Shown here in pieces: positions 51,652-60,739 of a stretch of DNA of 64,000 bases. Every line of letters begins with the position of its first letter. Position 1 is the first letter of the stretch. A program made the translations under genes and the position numbers. Source of the stretch: Indioceanicola profundi (lineage in GTDB: Bacteria; Pseudomonadota; Alphaproteobacteria; Azospirillales; Azospirillaceae). Location: positions 2,383,001 through 2,447,000 of the forward strand of contig NZ_CP030126.1 in assembly GCF_003568845.1 (NCBI RefSeq). The letters run 5' to 3'. Under the pieces are notes generated by a model that saw nothing but the letters and a program-made list of their open reading frames with translations, did no database searches and was not told the origin of the DNA.

Positions 51652-52617
51652 ATGACGAACGCCCTTCTCCGCATCGGGACGCGCGGCAGCCCGCTGGCGC
51701 TGGCGCAGGCCCATGAAACCCGCGACCGGCTGGCGAAGGCCTGGCCGGAGCTGGCCGCCCCCGACGCCATTGCGATCGTGGTAATCCAGACCACCGGCGA
51801 CCGCATCCAGGACCGCACGCTCCAGGAAGCCGGCGGCAAGGGCCTGTTCACCAAGGAGATCGAGGACGCGCTGCAGGACGGCCGCATCGATCTGGCCGTC
51901 CACTCCATGAAGGATGTGCCAACCTGGCTGCCCACCGGCCTGCAGCTCACCGCCATGCTGCCGCGCGAGGATGTGCGGGATGCCTGGTTCAGCCTGACCG
52001 CCAAGACCATGGACGACCTGCCGCCGGGCGCCGTGGTGGGCACGGCATCGCTGCGCCGTCAGGCCCAGGTGCTCGCCCGGCGGCCGGACCTGCGCGTGGT
52101 GCCCATCCGCGGCAATGTTCAGACCCGCCTGCGCAAGCTGGAGGAGGGGCAGGTGGACGCCACGCTGCTGGCCGTGGCCGGCATGCGCCGCCTGCACACG
52201 GCCGACCGCATCACCAGCATCATCGAGCCGGAAATCATGCTGCCCGCCGTGGCCCAGGGGGCCATCGGCATCGAATCCCGCGCCGACGACACCCGGACCA
52301 ACAGGTATCTCGCCGCCCTGAACTGTGCCGAGACCTTCACCCGCGTCACCGCGGAGCGCGGCGTGTTGACGGCGCTGGACGGGTCCTGCCGCACCCCCAT
52401 CGCCGCACTCGCCACCCTGAACGGGGACAGGCTGTCGCTGGAGGCTCTCGTGATCCGCGGCGACGGCAGCCAATGGTTCCGCACCAGCCGCACCGGTGAT
52501 CCAGCCGACGCGGCGGAGATGGGCGATGATGCCGGCCGGGAGCTGAAGAGTCTGCTGCCGCCGGACTTCTTCGGCCCGCCGGGTACGCCGGGGTTCCGCC
52601 CGCCGGAATGGTCCTGA
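51652..52617 (+). CDS. hemC: Hydroxymethylbilane synthase
   Basis: Polymerises four porphobilinogen units into hydroxymethylbilane. 321 residues with RIGTRGSPLALAQA, HSMKDVPTWLP, RRQAQVLARRPD, and the dipyrromethane-cofactor Cys in DGSCRTPIAAL. ATG 51652 is used; ATG 51640, four codons upstream, is equally possible. It begins the heme operon, and hemD overlaps its 3' end by ten bases. Confidence 0.95.
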   Translation: MTNALLRIGTRGSPLALAQAHETRDRLAKAWPELAAPDAIAIVVIQTTGDRIQDRTLQEAGGKGLFTKEIEDALQDGRIDLAVHSMKDVPTWLPTGLQLTAMLPREDVRDAWFSLTAKTMDDLPPGAVVGTASLRRQAQVLARRPDLRVVPIRGNVQTRLRKLEEGQVDATLLAVAGMRRLHTADRITSIIEPEIMLPAVAQGAIGIESRADDTRTNRYLAALNCAETFTRVTAERGVLTALDGSCRTPIAALATLNGDRLSLEALVIRGDGSQWFRTSRTGDPADAAEMGDDAGRELKSLLPPDFFGPPGTPGFRPPEWS

Positions 52618-53339
52618 GGCCGGCCGCCGCTATGGCGGGCGTCCTGGTCACACGGCCGGAGGCCGATGCGGCGGAACTGGCGGAAGCGCTACGCCGGCGC
52701 GGACACACCCCCCTCATCGAACCGCTGCTGGATATCCGGTTCACCGGGACGGAGCCGCTGGACCTGACCGGCGTGCAGGCGCTGGTCTTCACCAGCGCCA
52801 ACGGCGTACGTGCTGCAGCGGGCCGGACACACATACGCGACCTGCCGGTCCATGCCGTGGGCCGCAAGACAGCGGACGCCGCGCGGCAGGCAGGCTTCGT
52901 CCATGTCACCGCCGCGGCGGGAGACGGGCAGGCCCTGGCTGCCGATCTAACCCGCATGATCGACCCGGCGAAGGGCCGGCTGCTGCATGTCGGCGGGGCG
53001 GCGGTGGCTGTGGATATCGGCGCACTGCTGCGCCCGCATGGCATCAATCTTACCCGCGTCGTCGGGTACGAGGCGGTTGCGGCGGGTACCCTATCCGCCG
53101 CCTCGCTGGATGCGCTGGATCAAGGCCTGATCGGGTACGCCATGTTTTTCTCTCCCCGGACGGCGCGTACGTTTGCTAGCCTTCTGACGTCCCATGGCCG
53201 GCAGGCGGCATGTGCAAGGATCACTGCGCTTTGCCTCAGCGCCGCGGTCGCCGCAGGATTGGACGGGTTGCGCTTTCAGGAGGTCCGCACGGCCGACCGC
53301 ATGGAGGCGGAAGCGATGCTGGAGCTGCTGCCCGGCTGA
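52608..53339 (+). CDS. hemD: Uroporphyrinogen-III synthase
   Basis: Cyclises and inverts ring D of hydroxymethylbilane (243 aa). The sequence is as variable as expected for HemD, but LVTRPEADAAELAEALRRRG, ALVFTSANGVRA, VGRKTADAARQAG and FSPRTARTFASLL are diagnostic. The start at 52608 overlaps hemC; ATG 52632 is an alternative. It is followed 80 bp later by the Mic60-like gene. Confidence 0.92.
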   Translation: MVLRPAAAMAGVLVTRPEADAAELAEALRRRGHTPLIEPLLDIRFTGTEPLDLTGVQALVFTSANGVRAAAGRTHIRDLPVHAVGRKTADAARQAGFVHVTAAAGDGQALAADLTRMIDPAKGRLLHVGGAAVAVDIGALLRPHGINLTRVVGYEAVAAGTLSAASLDALDQGLIGYAMFFSPRTARTFASLLTSHGRQAACARITALCLSAAVAAGLDGLRFQEVRTADRMEAEAMLELLPG

Positions 53340-53419
53340 AGCGTACGCGGGATGGACACGTACGGCCGGCATTGGATCGGCCGGGAAGAACCGGATAACC
53401 GGAACCGGAGGGAGCATCG

Positions 53420-55123
53420 ATGGCCAACCCGCACAGCCCCGGCATGGGAGAAGAAGCCGCCCGCGCTACAGAAGCGCTGGTGGAGAAGTTCGGCGGCATC
53501 CGGCCCATGGCGGGCAAGCTGGGCATTCCCGTGACCACGGTGCAGGGCTGGAAGAAGCGCGGCCATGTGCCCGGGAACCGCCGCGCCGACATCATGGCCG
53601 CCGCAGCCTCGCACGACATCTCCCTGACGCAGGAAGAGTTGGACCGCGCCATCAGCCTTCTGCCGGAGGAGGCGGAAGGCGGCGAAACCCCGCCCCCGCC
53701 GCACCCGGAGCCGCGGATCATCGATGTGGAGCCGGAGCAGATCGCCCCATCCCCTGCCCCGGACCCGGTCGCTCCCACGCCCCCGCCGAAGATGCCCAGC
53801 CGTCCGGCGACCGCCGTGCCGGACCCGGATGCGGACCCGAAGCAGGACGGCCCCGCCGAAACACCGCCGCCGCCCCACGCCCCACCACCGGAGCCGCCGG
53901 CCCGCGATACTGCCCAGCGGACCAGCCGCATCGGGGCCGCGGCCTTCGTGGTGGCATTGGTGGGGCTGGGCACCGGCGTGTTCGGGCTGATGCGGCATGG
54001 CGACCTGCCGGGGCTGGGCCGGACCGCCGAAGCGCCCGCCTGGGCTGCGGAGCTGGAGGCCACGCGGGCACAGGTGGCGGCACTTTCCGGCGATCTGGAG
54101 CAGGCGCGGGCGGAGATCGGCCGGCTTCAGCAACAGGCCGCGGACGCCCCGCCTCCGACAGAAATTCCGGCCCCTGTCGCCGCATTGCCGGAGCAGGTCA
54201 GCGCCCTGTCCCGCGAACTGGAGTCGTTGCGGGGTGTGGTCCAGGCCCTTCCCGCCACCCCGACGGAGGGCAATGCGTCCGATCCCGCCGCCCTGGACGC
54301 CCTGCGCCAAGATGTGGAGCGGCTGGCCGGCGAGGTGCAGTCACTGGCAAGCCGGCCCGCCCCGTCCGGCGGCGAACCGGTGGATCTGTCGCCGGTCGTC
54401 CAGGCGGTGAACGACCTTGGTAGCCGTGTCTCCGCCCTGGAGAGCGCGCCGCCCCCGCCCGCGGAAGGCGGCGGGGCGGACCCGGCCCGTGTCGCGGCGC
54501 TGGAATCGGCGCTGGGCGACCTCGGCTCCCGGCTGGAGCGGTTGGAGAACCGGGTGTCCAGCCTGCCGACGGCCTTTGCCGGCGGTGCGGAGGGGGAAGC
54601 GCTGCTGGTCGCGGCCAACCAGTTGCAGGCCGCCCTGAATGCGGGCCGGCCCTACGGGGCGGAGCTGCGGGCCGTGCAGGCGCTGGCCGCCGGGGTGCCG
54701 CAGCTTGAACCGGCGCTGGCCGATCTGGCCCCGCGGGCGGAGCAGGGCCTGCCCACGGCCACCGCGCTCCGCACCCGCTTCGACGGTTTGGCGACGGAGA
54801 TCATCCAGGCCGAACGGCTGCGCACAGATGCGAGCTGGATGGACCAGACGCTGGGCCGCATGTCCTCCCTGGTGACCGTGCGCCGCGCCTCCGGCGAGGT
54901 GGCGGGGGACTCGGTGCAGGCGGTGGTGTCGCGGGCCGAGGCCGCCCTGGATACCGGCGATCTGGCCCATGCGGTGCAGGAGCTGTCCACCCTGTCCGGC
55001 CCTGCGGCCGAGGCTGCCGCGCCCTGGCTGACCGACGCCCGTACCCGCGTCGCGGCGGAACGAGCTGCCAGGGCCGCAGGCGAGTTCGCGGTGGCGCGGC
55101 TGAGCGGGAGTGCCGGGCAATGA
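53420..55123 (+). CDS. Mic60/mitofilin-like inner-membrane protein with N-terminal HTH-like domain
   Basis: A 567-residue membrane protein. Residues about 22-64 (GIRPMAGKLGIPVTTVQGWK and onward) form a helix-turn-helix of the kind that follows Cro-like or carph-isopro domains. A Pro-rich linker (90-165) leads to one transmembrane helix (171-190), and the periplasmic part is a long coiled coil (about 205-400). It ends in a helical region like the mitofilin signature (GRPYGAELRAVQALAAGVPQ). The gene order hemC-hemD-this-hemY is the known context of alphaproteobacterial Mic60, which shapes intracytoplasmic membranes. An HTH-like N-terminus would lie in the cytosol. The stop overlaps the hemY start (ATGA). 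Confidence 0.82.
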   Translation: MANPHSPGMGEEAARATEALVEKFGGIRPMAGKLGIPVTTVQGWKKRGHVPGNRRADIMAAAASHDISLTQEELDRAISLLPEEAEGGETPPPPHPEPRIIDVEPEQIAPSPAPDPVAPTPPPKMPSRPATAVPDPDADPKQDGPAETPPPPHAPPPEPPARDTAQRTSRIGAAAFVVALVGLGTGVFGLMRHGDLPGLGRTAEAPAWAAELEATRAQVAALSGDLEQARAEIGRLQQQAADAPPPTEIPAPVAALPEQVSALSRELESLRGVVQALPATPTEGNASDPAALDALRQDVERLAGEVQSLASRPAPSGGEPVDLSPVVQAVNDLGSRVSALESAPPPPAEGGGADPARVAALESALGDLGSRLERLENRVSSLPTAFAGGAEGEALLVAANQLQAALNAGRPYGAELRAVQALAAGVPQLEPALADLAPRAEQGLPTATALRTRFDGLATEIIQAERLRTDASWMDQTLGRMSSLVTVRRASGEVAGDSVQAVVSRAEAALDTGDLAHAVQELSTLSGPAAEAAAPWLTDARTRVAAERAARAAGEFAVARLSGSAGQ

Positions 55124-56499
55124 AGCGCGCCATCCTGCTTTTCCTGAAGATCGCCATCCTGGTGGCGGCGGCGGTCTGGCTGGCCGATCGGCCGGGACAG
55201 GTGGAGATCGAGTGGCAGGGCTATCTGATCCAGACCAGCACCGGCGTCCTGGCCGTGGCGGTGCTGGTGCTGGTGGTCGGTGCGGCGCTGATCTACCGGC
55301 TATGGCGCGCCCTGGTGAGCAGCCCCCGCGCCTTCGGCCGCTATCGCCAGCAGGCCAAGCGGGAACGCGGCTACAAGGCGCTGACCCAAGGCATGGTGGC
55401 CGTGGCCGCTGGCGATGCGGAGGCGGCAGCGCGTTATGCCCGCAAGGCGGACGTGCTTCTGAACGAGCCGCCGCTGACCCTGCTGCTGTCGGCCCAGGCC
55501 GCGCAGTTGCAGGGCGATGACCAAGCCGCCCGCAAGTACTTCCAGGCCATGCTGGAACGGCCGGAGACGGAGTTCCTGGGCCTGCGCGGCCTTCTGACCC
55601 AGGCGCTGCGCGCCGGGAACCGACCGGAGGCGCTGGAGCTGGCCCGCCGCGCCCAGAAGCTTCAGCCCAAGAGCCAGTGGCCGGCCACCGCCCTGGTGGA
55701 GTTGGAGGCGCAGAGCGGCCATTGGCGAGAGGCGGAGATCGCCCTGCAGAAGGCCGCCCGCATCAAGGCGCTGCCGCCCGAACGGGCCAAGCGCGACCGC
55801 GCCGCCCTGCTGGTGGAGGAGAGCCGGCAGGCCGCCGGCGCCGGGCAGGCGGAGCAATCCATGATCCTGGCCCAGAAGGCGCACGATCTCTGCCCCGGCT
55901 TTGTGCCAGCCGCGGTGCAGCTCGCCCGCGCGAAGATTGCCGTGGGCAAGCCGAAGCCGGCCGCGAAGGTGCTGGAAACCTGCTGGCGCATCGCCCCCCA
56001 TCCCGACCTTGCGGCAGCCTGGGGAGACACGGCGGAAAGCGCCGATCCGTTGGTGCGGGTGAAGCGGTATGAGGAGTTGGTGGCGCTGAATCCAAAGGCG
56101 GCGGACGGCCATATTGCCCTGGCGGAGGCCAGCATGCGCGCCCGCCTGTGGGGACAGGCCCGCAACCATTTGCATCAGGCTCGCACGATTGCGCCCAGCG
56201 CCCGCATCTACCGCCTGCTGGCGGAAGCGGAGCGGCTGGAGCATGGCGACGGCCCGCAGGTGCGGGAATATCTGTCCAAGCTGGCCGGGGCCGAACCGGA
56301 CCCCGCCTGGGTCTGCGGCTCCTGCGGCACCATCGCCGCGGCCTGGGGTGCTGTGTGCGGCCATTGCGGCGGCTTCGACACGCTGGATTGGCGGCAGCCC
56401 GGCCCCGCTTTGCGGCTGGCCGCACCGGAAGCAGCCCCCATCCCTGTAAGCGCCCCGGCTTCCGCCCCCCTGCCCGCCGCGGCTCCGGCGGCTACATAG
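55120..56499 (+). CDS. hemY: HemY-type TPR membrane protein
   Basis: A HemY N-domain protein in the heme operon, thought to organise late heme synthesis enzymes at the membrane (459 aa). Two N-terminal helices (AILLFLKIAILVAAAVWLA and GVLAVAVLVLVVGAALIYRL) precede helical repeats with DAEAAARYARKADVLL and LSAQAAQLQGDDQAARKYFQ. Near the end, CGSCGTIAAAWGAVCGHCGG is a zinc-ribbon-like pair of CxxC motifs, followed by an Ala/Pro tail. It is coupled to the Mic60-like gene by a four-base overlap and ends the operon. Confidence 0.9.
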   Translation: MKRAILLFLKIAILVAAAVWLADRPGQVEIEWQGYLIQTSTGVLAVAVLVLVVGAALIYRLWRALVSSPRAFGRYRQQAKRERGYKALTQGMVAVAAGDAEAAARYARKADVLLNEPPLTLLLSAQAAQLQGDDQAARKYFQAMLERPETEFLGLRGLLTQALRAGNRPEALELARRAQKLQPKSQWPATALVELEAQSGHWREAEIALQKAARIKALPPERAKRDRAALLVEESRQAAGAGQAEQSMILAQKAHDLCPGFVPAAVQLARAKIAVGKPKPAAKVLETCWRIAPHPDLAAAWGDTAESADPLVRVKRYEELVALNPKAADGHIALAEASMRARLWGQARNHLHQARTIAPSARIYRLLAEAERLEHGDGPQVREYLSKLAGAEPDPAWVCGSCGTIAAAWGAVCGHCGGFDTLDWRQPGPALRLAAPEAAPIPVSAPASAPLPAAAPAAT

Positions 56500-56579
56500 C
56501 CGGGTACGGGCGTGACGGAGAAAAGCCTGCTTTTTGAGGGATAGAAAAGGTGGAGCGGTGCGGTGGGCTCCAGTCGCGG

Positions 56580-56990
56580 AGATCATCTCGGCTGACTGCG
56601 CCTGCGGCGCGGCGGCGTAGCCGCTTATTATTCTGATGAGGTCGGCGCGCTACCGGGAACCGGCAGGCCCATCATTTTCATCCTGTTCATCTTATTCATC
56701 TTTCTAGATGTCACCGGCCCAGCCATTTGACGCCTTCCGCGCGGGCTCCGACAGCCGATTTGATATCTGGAAAGGATGAATAGGATAAATAGGATGGCAC
56801 GCCAATCCGGCGGAGCCAATCTTGCAGCACCAGCCTGCATCGGCAGATGAGGTGCTCTCCGTCATCCCATCCATCCTATTCATCCTTTCCCATACCCGAA
56901 CCAACCCTCCCCACGGGGAGGACGGCGTTGAATGGTTCAGATGGCTGTCGGCCACGCATCGCGCGACCGACCTACGTTTCTGCTGGAAAA
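56580..56990. repeat. Mosaic repeat locus, third full-size copy
   Basis: In order: GCGCGGCGGCGTAGCCGC, the CGGCAGGCCC segment, CATCATTTTCATCCTGTTCA, the TAGATGTCACCGGCCCAGCC segment, GGATGAATAGG/ATAAATAGGATGGC, GGCGGAGCCAA, CATCCATCCTATTCATCC, then GGGGAGGACGGCGTTGAATGG and the REP-like tail ending GACCGACCTACG. All blocks exist at 1399-2536 but in a different order and, for several, in the opposite orientation. The locus fills the gap between hemY and cobD. Confidence 0.78.
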
Positions 56991-57077
56991 CAGTGACCGA
57001 CGCGGGCGTCCGCCTTGGCAACCATGCCATTGACCGCCTAGGGTTGCCCGGCCTGTTCCAACCTGAACCGCCATTCC

Positions 57078-58069
57078 ATGCTTCTTCCCTTTCCCGGTGC
57101 GGCGGAGTCGCTGCTCGTCCTTCTGATGGCGCTGCTGCTGGATGCCTGCATCGGCGATATCCGCTGGCTGAACCGGTTGTTCCCGCGGCCGGTGGAGCTG
57201 CTGGCGCGGCTTGCGGAGTGGTTCGACCGCAGGCTGAACCGGATCGAGCGTACGGATTCGACGCGCCGCGCCCGCGGAACCCTGACCGTGATGCTGCTGG
57301 CCGCCGGGGCTGTAGCCGCGGGGCTGCTGCTGGCCTTCGCGACGCGCCAGACGCCCGGCGGCTGGATGGTGGAGATGGTGCTGGCCGCGCGCTGCCTGGA
57401 TGTGCGGCGACCCTGGGCCGGCATGCGGCAAGTCGGGGCGGCGCTTGAGCGCGGCGGGGTGGAGGCCGGGCGGCTGGCCGTGGCCCCCTCACCGACCGGC
57501 AGGCCTGGAGCCTGGATTTCCACGGCGTCATCCGGGCGGCGGTGGAGAGCGGGGCGCGCGGCCTGCTGACGGGGCTGGTGGCCCCTGTCCTGTTCCATGC
57601 CGCACTGGGGCCGCCGGGACTGCTGCTCTGGGTTACGGCGCTCGCCATGCGCGACAGCATCGGCCATACCGGCCTGCCCCGGTTCCAGCAGTTCGGGCGA
57701 GCGGCCGCGGCGCTCTTCCACCTCCTGGCAATCGTGCCGGCCTGGATCGCCGCCGGCGTGATCGCGCTCTCATCCCTGTTCGTGCCGAACGGCCGGGCCG
57801 GCCGCGCGCTGGCTACCGCCGCGAAGGACGCGCGCTGCCATCCGCTGGGGGCGGAGGCCTGGACCGTGGCCGCCCTGGCCGGCGCGCTGGACCTTGCCCT
57901 CTCCGGCCCCAGGCGGGAGGGGGAGATCGTGGTGCAGCAGCCCTGGCTGGGCGAAGGCCGCGCCCGCGCCATGGTCAAGGACCTCCGCCCCGCCATCTCC
58001 CTCTATGCCGTGGCGGGGGTCATCACGTCGGGATTGGTGCTGGCGGCCATGCTTGCCGCACTGCAGTAA
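57078..58069 (+). pseudogene. cobD: Adenosylcobinamide-phosphate synthase CobD/CbiB, apparent frameshift
   Basis: CobD attaches aminopropanol (phosphate) to cobyric acid in the membrane. The first frame (from ATG 57078) gives the N-terminal membrane helices LLVLLMALLLDACIGDIRW and onward to EAGRLAVAP, then runs out of frame and stops at 57569. The rest, LTDRQAWSLDFHGVIRAAVE to the last helix near SLYAVAGVITSGLVLAAML, is in another frame to 58069. The junction is a five-C tract (57484-57488); six C would give one 331-residue protein of the usual size. It is the first gene after the repeat locus and lies 65 bp before an ABC permease. Other cob genes are close, so a functional gene with a sequencing undercall is likely. 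Confidence 0.85.
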
Positions 58070-58134
58070 TCCTGGCGAGGGGAAGAGGGTTCCCTCCCTT
58101 GCCCATACAGCCGATCCGGTCTAAGTGACCGGAC

Positions 58135-59037
58135 ATGCCTCCTGATCATTCCCCGCCGAAGCCCGCGCCCGATGCCGCCGTACGGCGTGGTCCGGCTCCG
58201 CCCCCGCCGGAGGCTTTCGCCTATCAGCGCCCGCCTCTGCGCGCCTCCTCCGCCCGCCGGATCGGGGCTATCGTGCTGCGGCACTGGTACCTGATCCGCG
58301 CCTCCTGGCCGCGCATCCTGGAGCTGGCCTACTGGCCCACGGTGCAGTTGCTGATCTGGGGACTGCTGTCGCAGTTCCTGGTGGGCAATTCGAGCTGGGT
58401 GGCCCAGGCCGCCGGCGTGCTGCTGGGGGCCGTGCTGCTGTGGGAGGTGCTGGTCCGCACCAAGATATCCATGACCATCTCCTTCCTGGAGGAGCTGTGG
58501 AGCCGGAACCTGGGCAACCTGTTCGTCAGCCCCATGCGGGCCTGGGAGTGGGTGGCCGCCCTGATGGCCGTGGGCGTGATCCGGGCGGCCATCGGCCTGT
58601 CCATGCCCATCCTGCTCGCCATCCCGCTGTTCGGCTTCAACCTGTTCTCCCTAGGACTGCCGCTGATCGCCTTCTTCGCCATGCTGATGCTGACGGGGGT
58701 GACGGTGGGGCTGCTGACCTCCGGCATGATCCTGCGCCACGGGCTGGGGGCGGAGGGGCTGGCCTGGATGGCGGTGTTCGTGCTGGCCCCCTTCAGCGCC
58801 GTCTACTGGCCGGTGGAGGGCCTTCCGGGCTGGCTGGCCGCCATCTGCCTTGCCCTGCCCACCACCCATGTGTTCGAAGGGATGCGCGGCGTGCTATTCG
58901 GGCACGGCTTCTCCTGGAGCCATTTCGGGTGGGCCGTGCTGCTGAATCTTCTCTATATCGTGCTTGCCGGCCTATATTTCCTGCGGGCCTTCCAGAACGC
59001 GCGGACGCGCGGCGCGCTGCTCCAGACCGGGGAATAA
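58135..59037 (+). CDS. ABC-2 type transporter permease, ATPase not adjacent
   Basis: 300 residues. An N-terminal Pro-rich, probably cytosolic, segment of about 40 residues is followed by about six membrane helices. The first pair has ELAYWPTVQLLIWGLLSQFL and VLLGAVLLWEVLV. A family-typical MLTGVTVGLLTSGMI and APFSAVYWPVEGLPGW lie further on. This resembles permeases that export lipids, polysaccharides or drugs, but no ATPase gene flanks it. It is between cobD and the cobT/cobS pair on the plus strand. Its partner must be encoded elsewhere or the gene is a bystander. Confidence 0.85.
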   Translation: MPPDHSPPKPAPDAAVRRGPAPPPPEAFAYQRPPLRASSARRIGAIVLRHWYLIRASWPRILELAYWPTVQLLIWGLLSQFLVGNSSWVAQAAGVLLGAVLLWEVLVRTKISMTISFLEELWSRNLGNLFVSPMRAWEWVAALMAVGVIRAAIGLSMPILLAIPLFGFNLFSLGLPLIAFFAMLMLTGVTVGLLTSGMILRHGLGAEGLAWMAVFVLAPFSAVYWPVEGLPGWLAAICLALPTTHVFEGMRGVLFGHGFSWSHFGWAVLLNLLYIVLAGLYFLRAFQNARTRGALLQTGE

Positions 59038-59072
59038 TACAGCGCCGGAAAGGCCAGGGAGGATGGACGCAG

Positions 59073-59504
59073 ATGGCCGCGCTGCTGAAGTTCGCTGTGC
59101 AGAAGCCCAAGGGCTCCAAATGGGAGACCCTGGCCCTGGTGGATGATCCCAAGACAGGCCGGCGGGAGTTCCATGACGCCGTGGGGCGTTTCGGCTCCGG
59201 CTATGTCCGGCTGATCCAGGTGGAGTTCAGAAGTCCGGACGCCCTGTCGGACTATGACTGGCGTCTGATCGACCTTCACGACCCGTTCCAGGGCAAGGGT
59301 CCCCGGCCGAACCTCCGGGTGATCTCCTCATCTACCGGCAAGGCGGCCCGCAAGACCCTGCGGGCGCCGCCAAGACCGGTCGGAAGACCCGTCAGGCCTG
59401 TGCAGGCGGATGAGAAGGTCCCCGTTCCTGTCACCACCTACATCGCCGCGTTCCTGTTCGGGGCGCTGGCGCTGGTCATCTGGGGCGTGTGGTTCCAGGT
59501 GTGA
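59073..59504 (+). CDS. Small membrane-anchored hypothetical protein
   Basis: 143 residues. The first ~75 (AVQKPKGSKWETLALVDDPK, VGRFGSGYVRLIQVEFRSPD) look globular, then a basic linker (TGKAARKTLRAPPRPVGRP) leads to one C-terminal helix (YIAAFLFGALALVIWGVWF). GGGAGG lies about 10 nt before ATG 59073. I cannot name a family. It follows the permease by 35 bp, so it may be co-transcribed, and it is convergent with cobT. Confidence 0.6.
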   Translation: MAALLKFAVQKPKGSKWETLALVDDPKTGRREFHDAVGRFGSGYVRLIQVEFRSPDALSDYDWRLIDLHDPFQGKGPRPNLRVISSSTGKAARKTLRAPPRPVGRPVRPVQADEKVPVPVTTYIAAFLFGALALVIWGVWFQV

Positions 59505-59577
59505 CAGGGCGGCATCGGCCGTCGTCGGACCGCGGGTCATAGGCCGGATCGGCGCAGCGCCCGACCCGGCCTGCGCC

Positions 59578-60615
59578 TCAATGCATCTGCCCGCCGCCCT
59601 TCCCGCTGACACCGGCCTCGGCGAAGGTGGACATGCCGGTATGGCAGGCAAGCGCCATCCTGATCAGCGGGATGGTGAGCGCCGCCCCCGATGCCTCGCC
59701 TAGCCGCATGTCCAGATCCAGCAGCGGGCGCTTGCCGATCACCTCCAGCAGGCGGGCATGGCCCGGCTCCCGGCTGCGATGCGCGACCATGCAGTGGTCC
59801 AGCGCCTTGGGATCGGCCTTGTGCAGCACGGCCGCCGCAGCCGTGCAGGCATAGCCGTCCAGCACCACCGGCACGCGGGCCAGCCGGGCGGCGACAATGG
59901 CGCCGACGATGGCCGCGAACTCCTGCCCGCCGAGGCAGCGCAACGCCTCGAACGGGTCCGTCAGAGCGCCCGGGTTGGCGGCGAGGCCGGCCTCAACCGT
60001 CTCGATCTTGCGCTTCAGGCCGGCGGGGTCGACGCCGGTGCCAGGTCCGACCCACTGCGCCGCCTCCCCCCCGAACAGCGCCATGCAGAGTGCGGCCGCG
60101 GCGGAGGTGTTGCCGATCCCCATCTCACCCAGGCAGAGCAGGTGCAGACCCGGCTCCAGCGCCATCATACCGTAGGCGCAGGCATGGGCGCAGGCCTCGT
60201 CGCTCATGGCCGGGCCTTGGGTGAAATCCTCCGTCGGCCGCTCCACAGCCATCTCATAGACCCTGAGATCGGCGTCGGCCGCCTTGGCGAGCTGGTTGAT
60301 GGCGGCCCGGTTGTCGATGAAGGCCTGCACCATCTGCCCCGTCACCTCCGGCGGATATGCCGAGACGCCGCGCCGGGCGATGCCATGGGCGCCGGCGAAG
60401 ATGGCGATGCGGGGGTGGGTCAGTTCCGGCGGGGTGCGCCCCTGCCAAGCGGCCATCCAGGCGCTGATCTCCTCCAGCCTTCCCAGCGATCCCGGCGGCT
60501 TCAGCAGGTTCACCTCGCGCTGGGTGGCGGCCGTCATGGCCTCCAGGTCCGGGCCGGGGAGTTCCGGGATGATGCGGCGGACCTCGTCCAGGCTGGCGGT
60601 GGTGTCTGCGGGCAT
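59578..60615 (-). CDS. cobT: Nicotinate-nucleotide-dimethylbenzimidazole phosphoribosyltransferase
   Basis: Activates the lower-ligand base (DMB) to alpha-ribazole-5'-phosphate for cobalamin (345 aa). LKPPGSLGRLEEISAWMA, IFAGAHGIARRGVSAYP, GEMGIGNTSAAAAL and the catalytic Glu near TFAEAGVSGKGGG are all present. ATG 60615 gives the normal family N-terminus. It is divergent from cobS, and the gap of about 120 bp may hold both promoters. No cobalamin-riboswitch core was found. Confidence 0.95.
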   Translation of the reverse strand: MPADTTASLDEVRRIIPELPGPDLEAMTAATQREVNLLKPPGSLGRLEEISAWMAAWQGRTPPELTHPRIAIFAGAHGIARRGVSAYPPEVTGQMVQAFIDNRAAINQLAKAADADLRVYEMAVERPTEDFTQGPAMSDEACAHACAYGMMALEPGLHLLCLGEMGIGNTSAAAALCMALFGGEAAQWVGPGTGVDPAGLKRKIETVEAGLAANPGALTDPFEALRCLGGQEFAAIVGAIVAARLARVPVVLDGYACTAAAAVLHKADPKALDHCMVAHRSREPGHARLLEVIGKRPLLDLDMRLGEASGAALTIPLIRMALACHTGMSTFAEAGVSGKGGGQMH

Positions 60616-60739
60616 GGCGGGCTGTCCCTGATGATGCTGCGCGTAAGGTGGTTGCCTCGCCGGACAGCGGCAAGCGGCTCCCTCCTTTTCGCAGGGAACG
60701 GCGCTGGCGGTCCGGCCGCCTCTCCCGTATACCGTTGGA

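Noticed and set aside
60616-60739. Cobalamin riboswitch between cobT and cobS
   Set aside because: I looked for the conserved B12-box core (GCCACTG-like) and the usual helices and did not find them. The region also seems too short for a full riboswitch on either strand.
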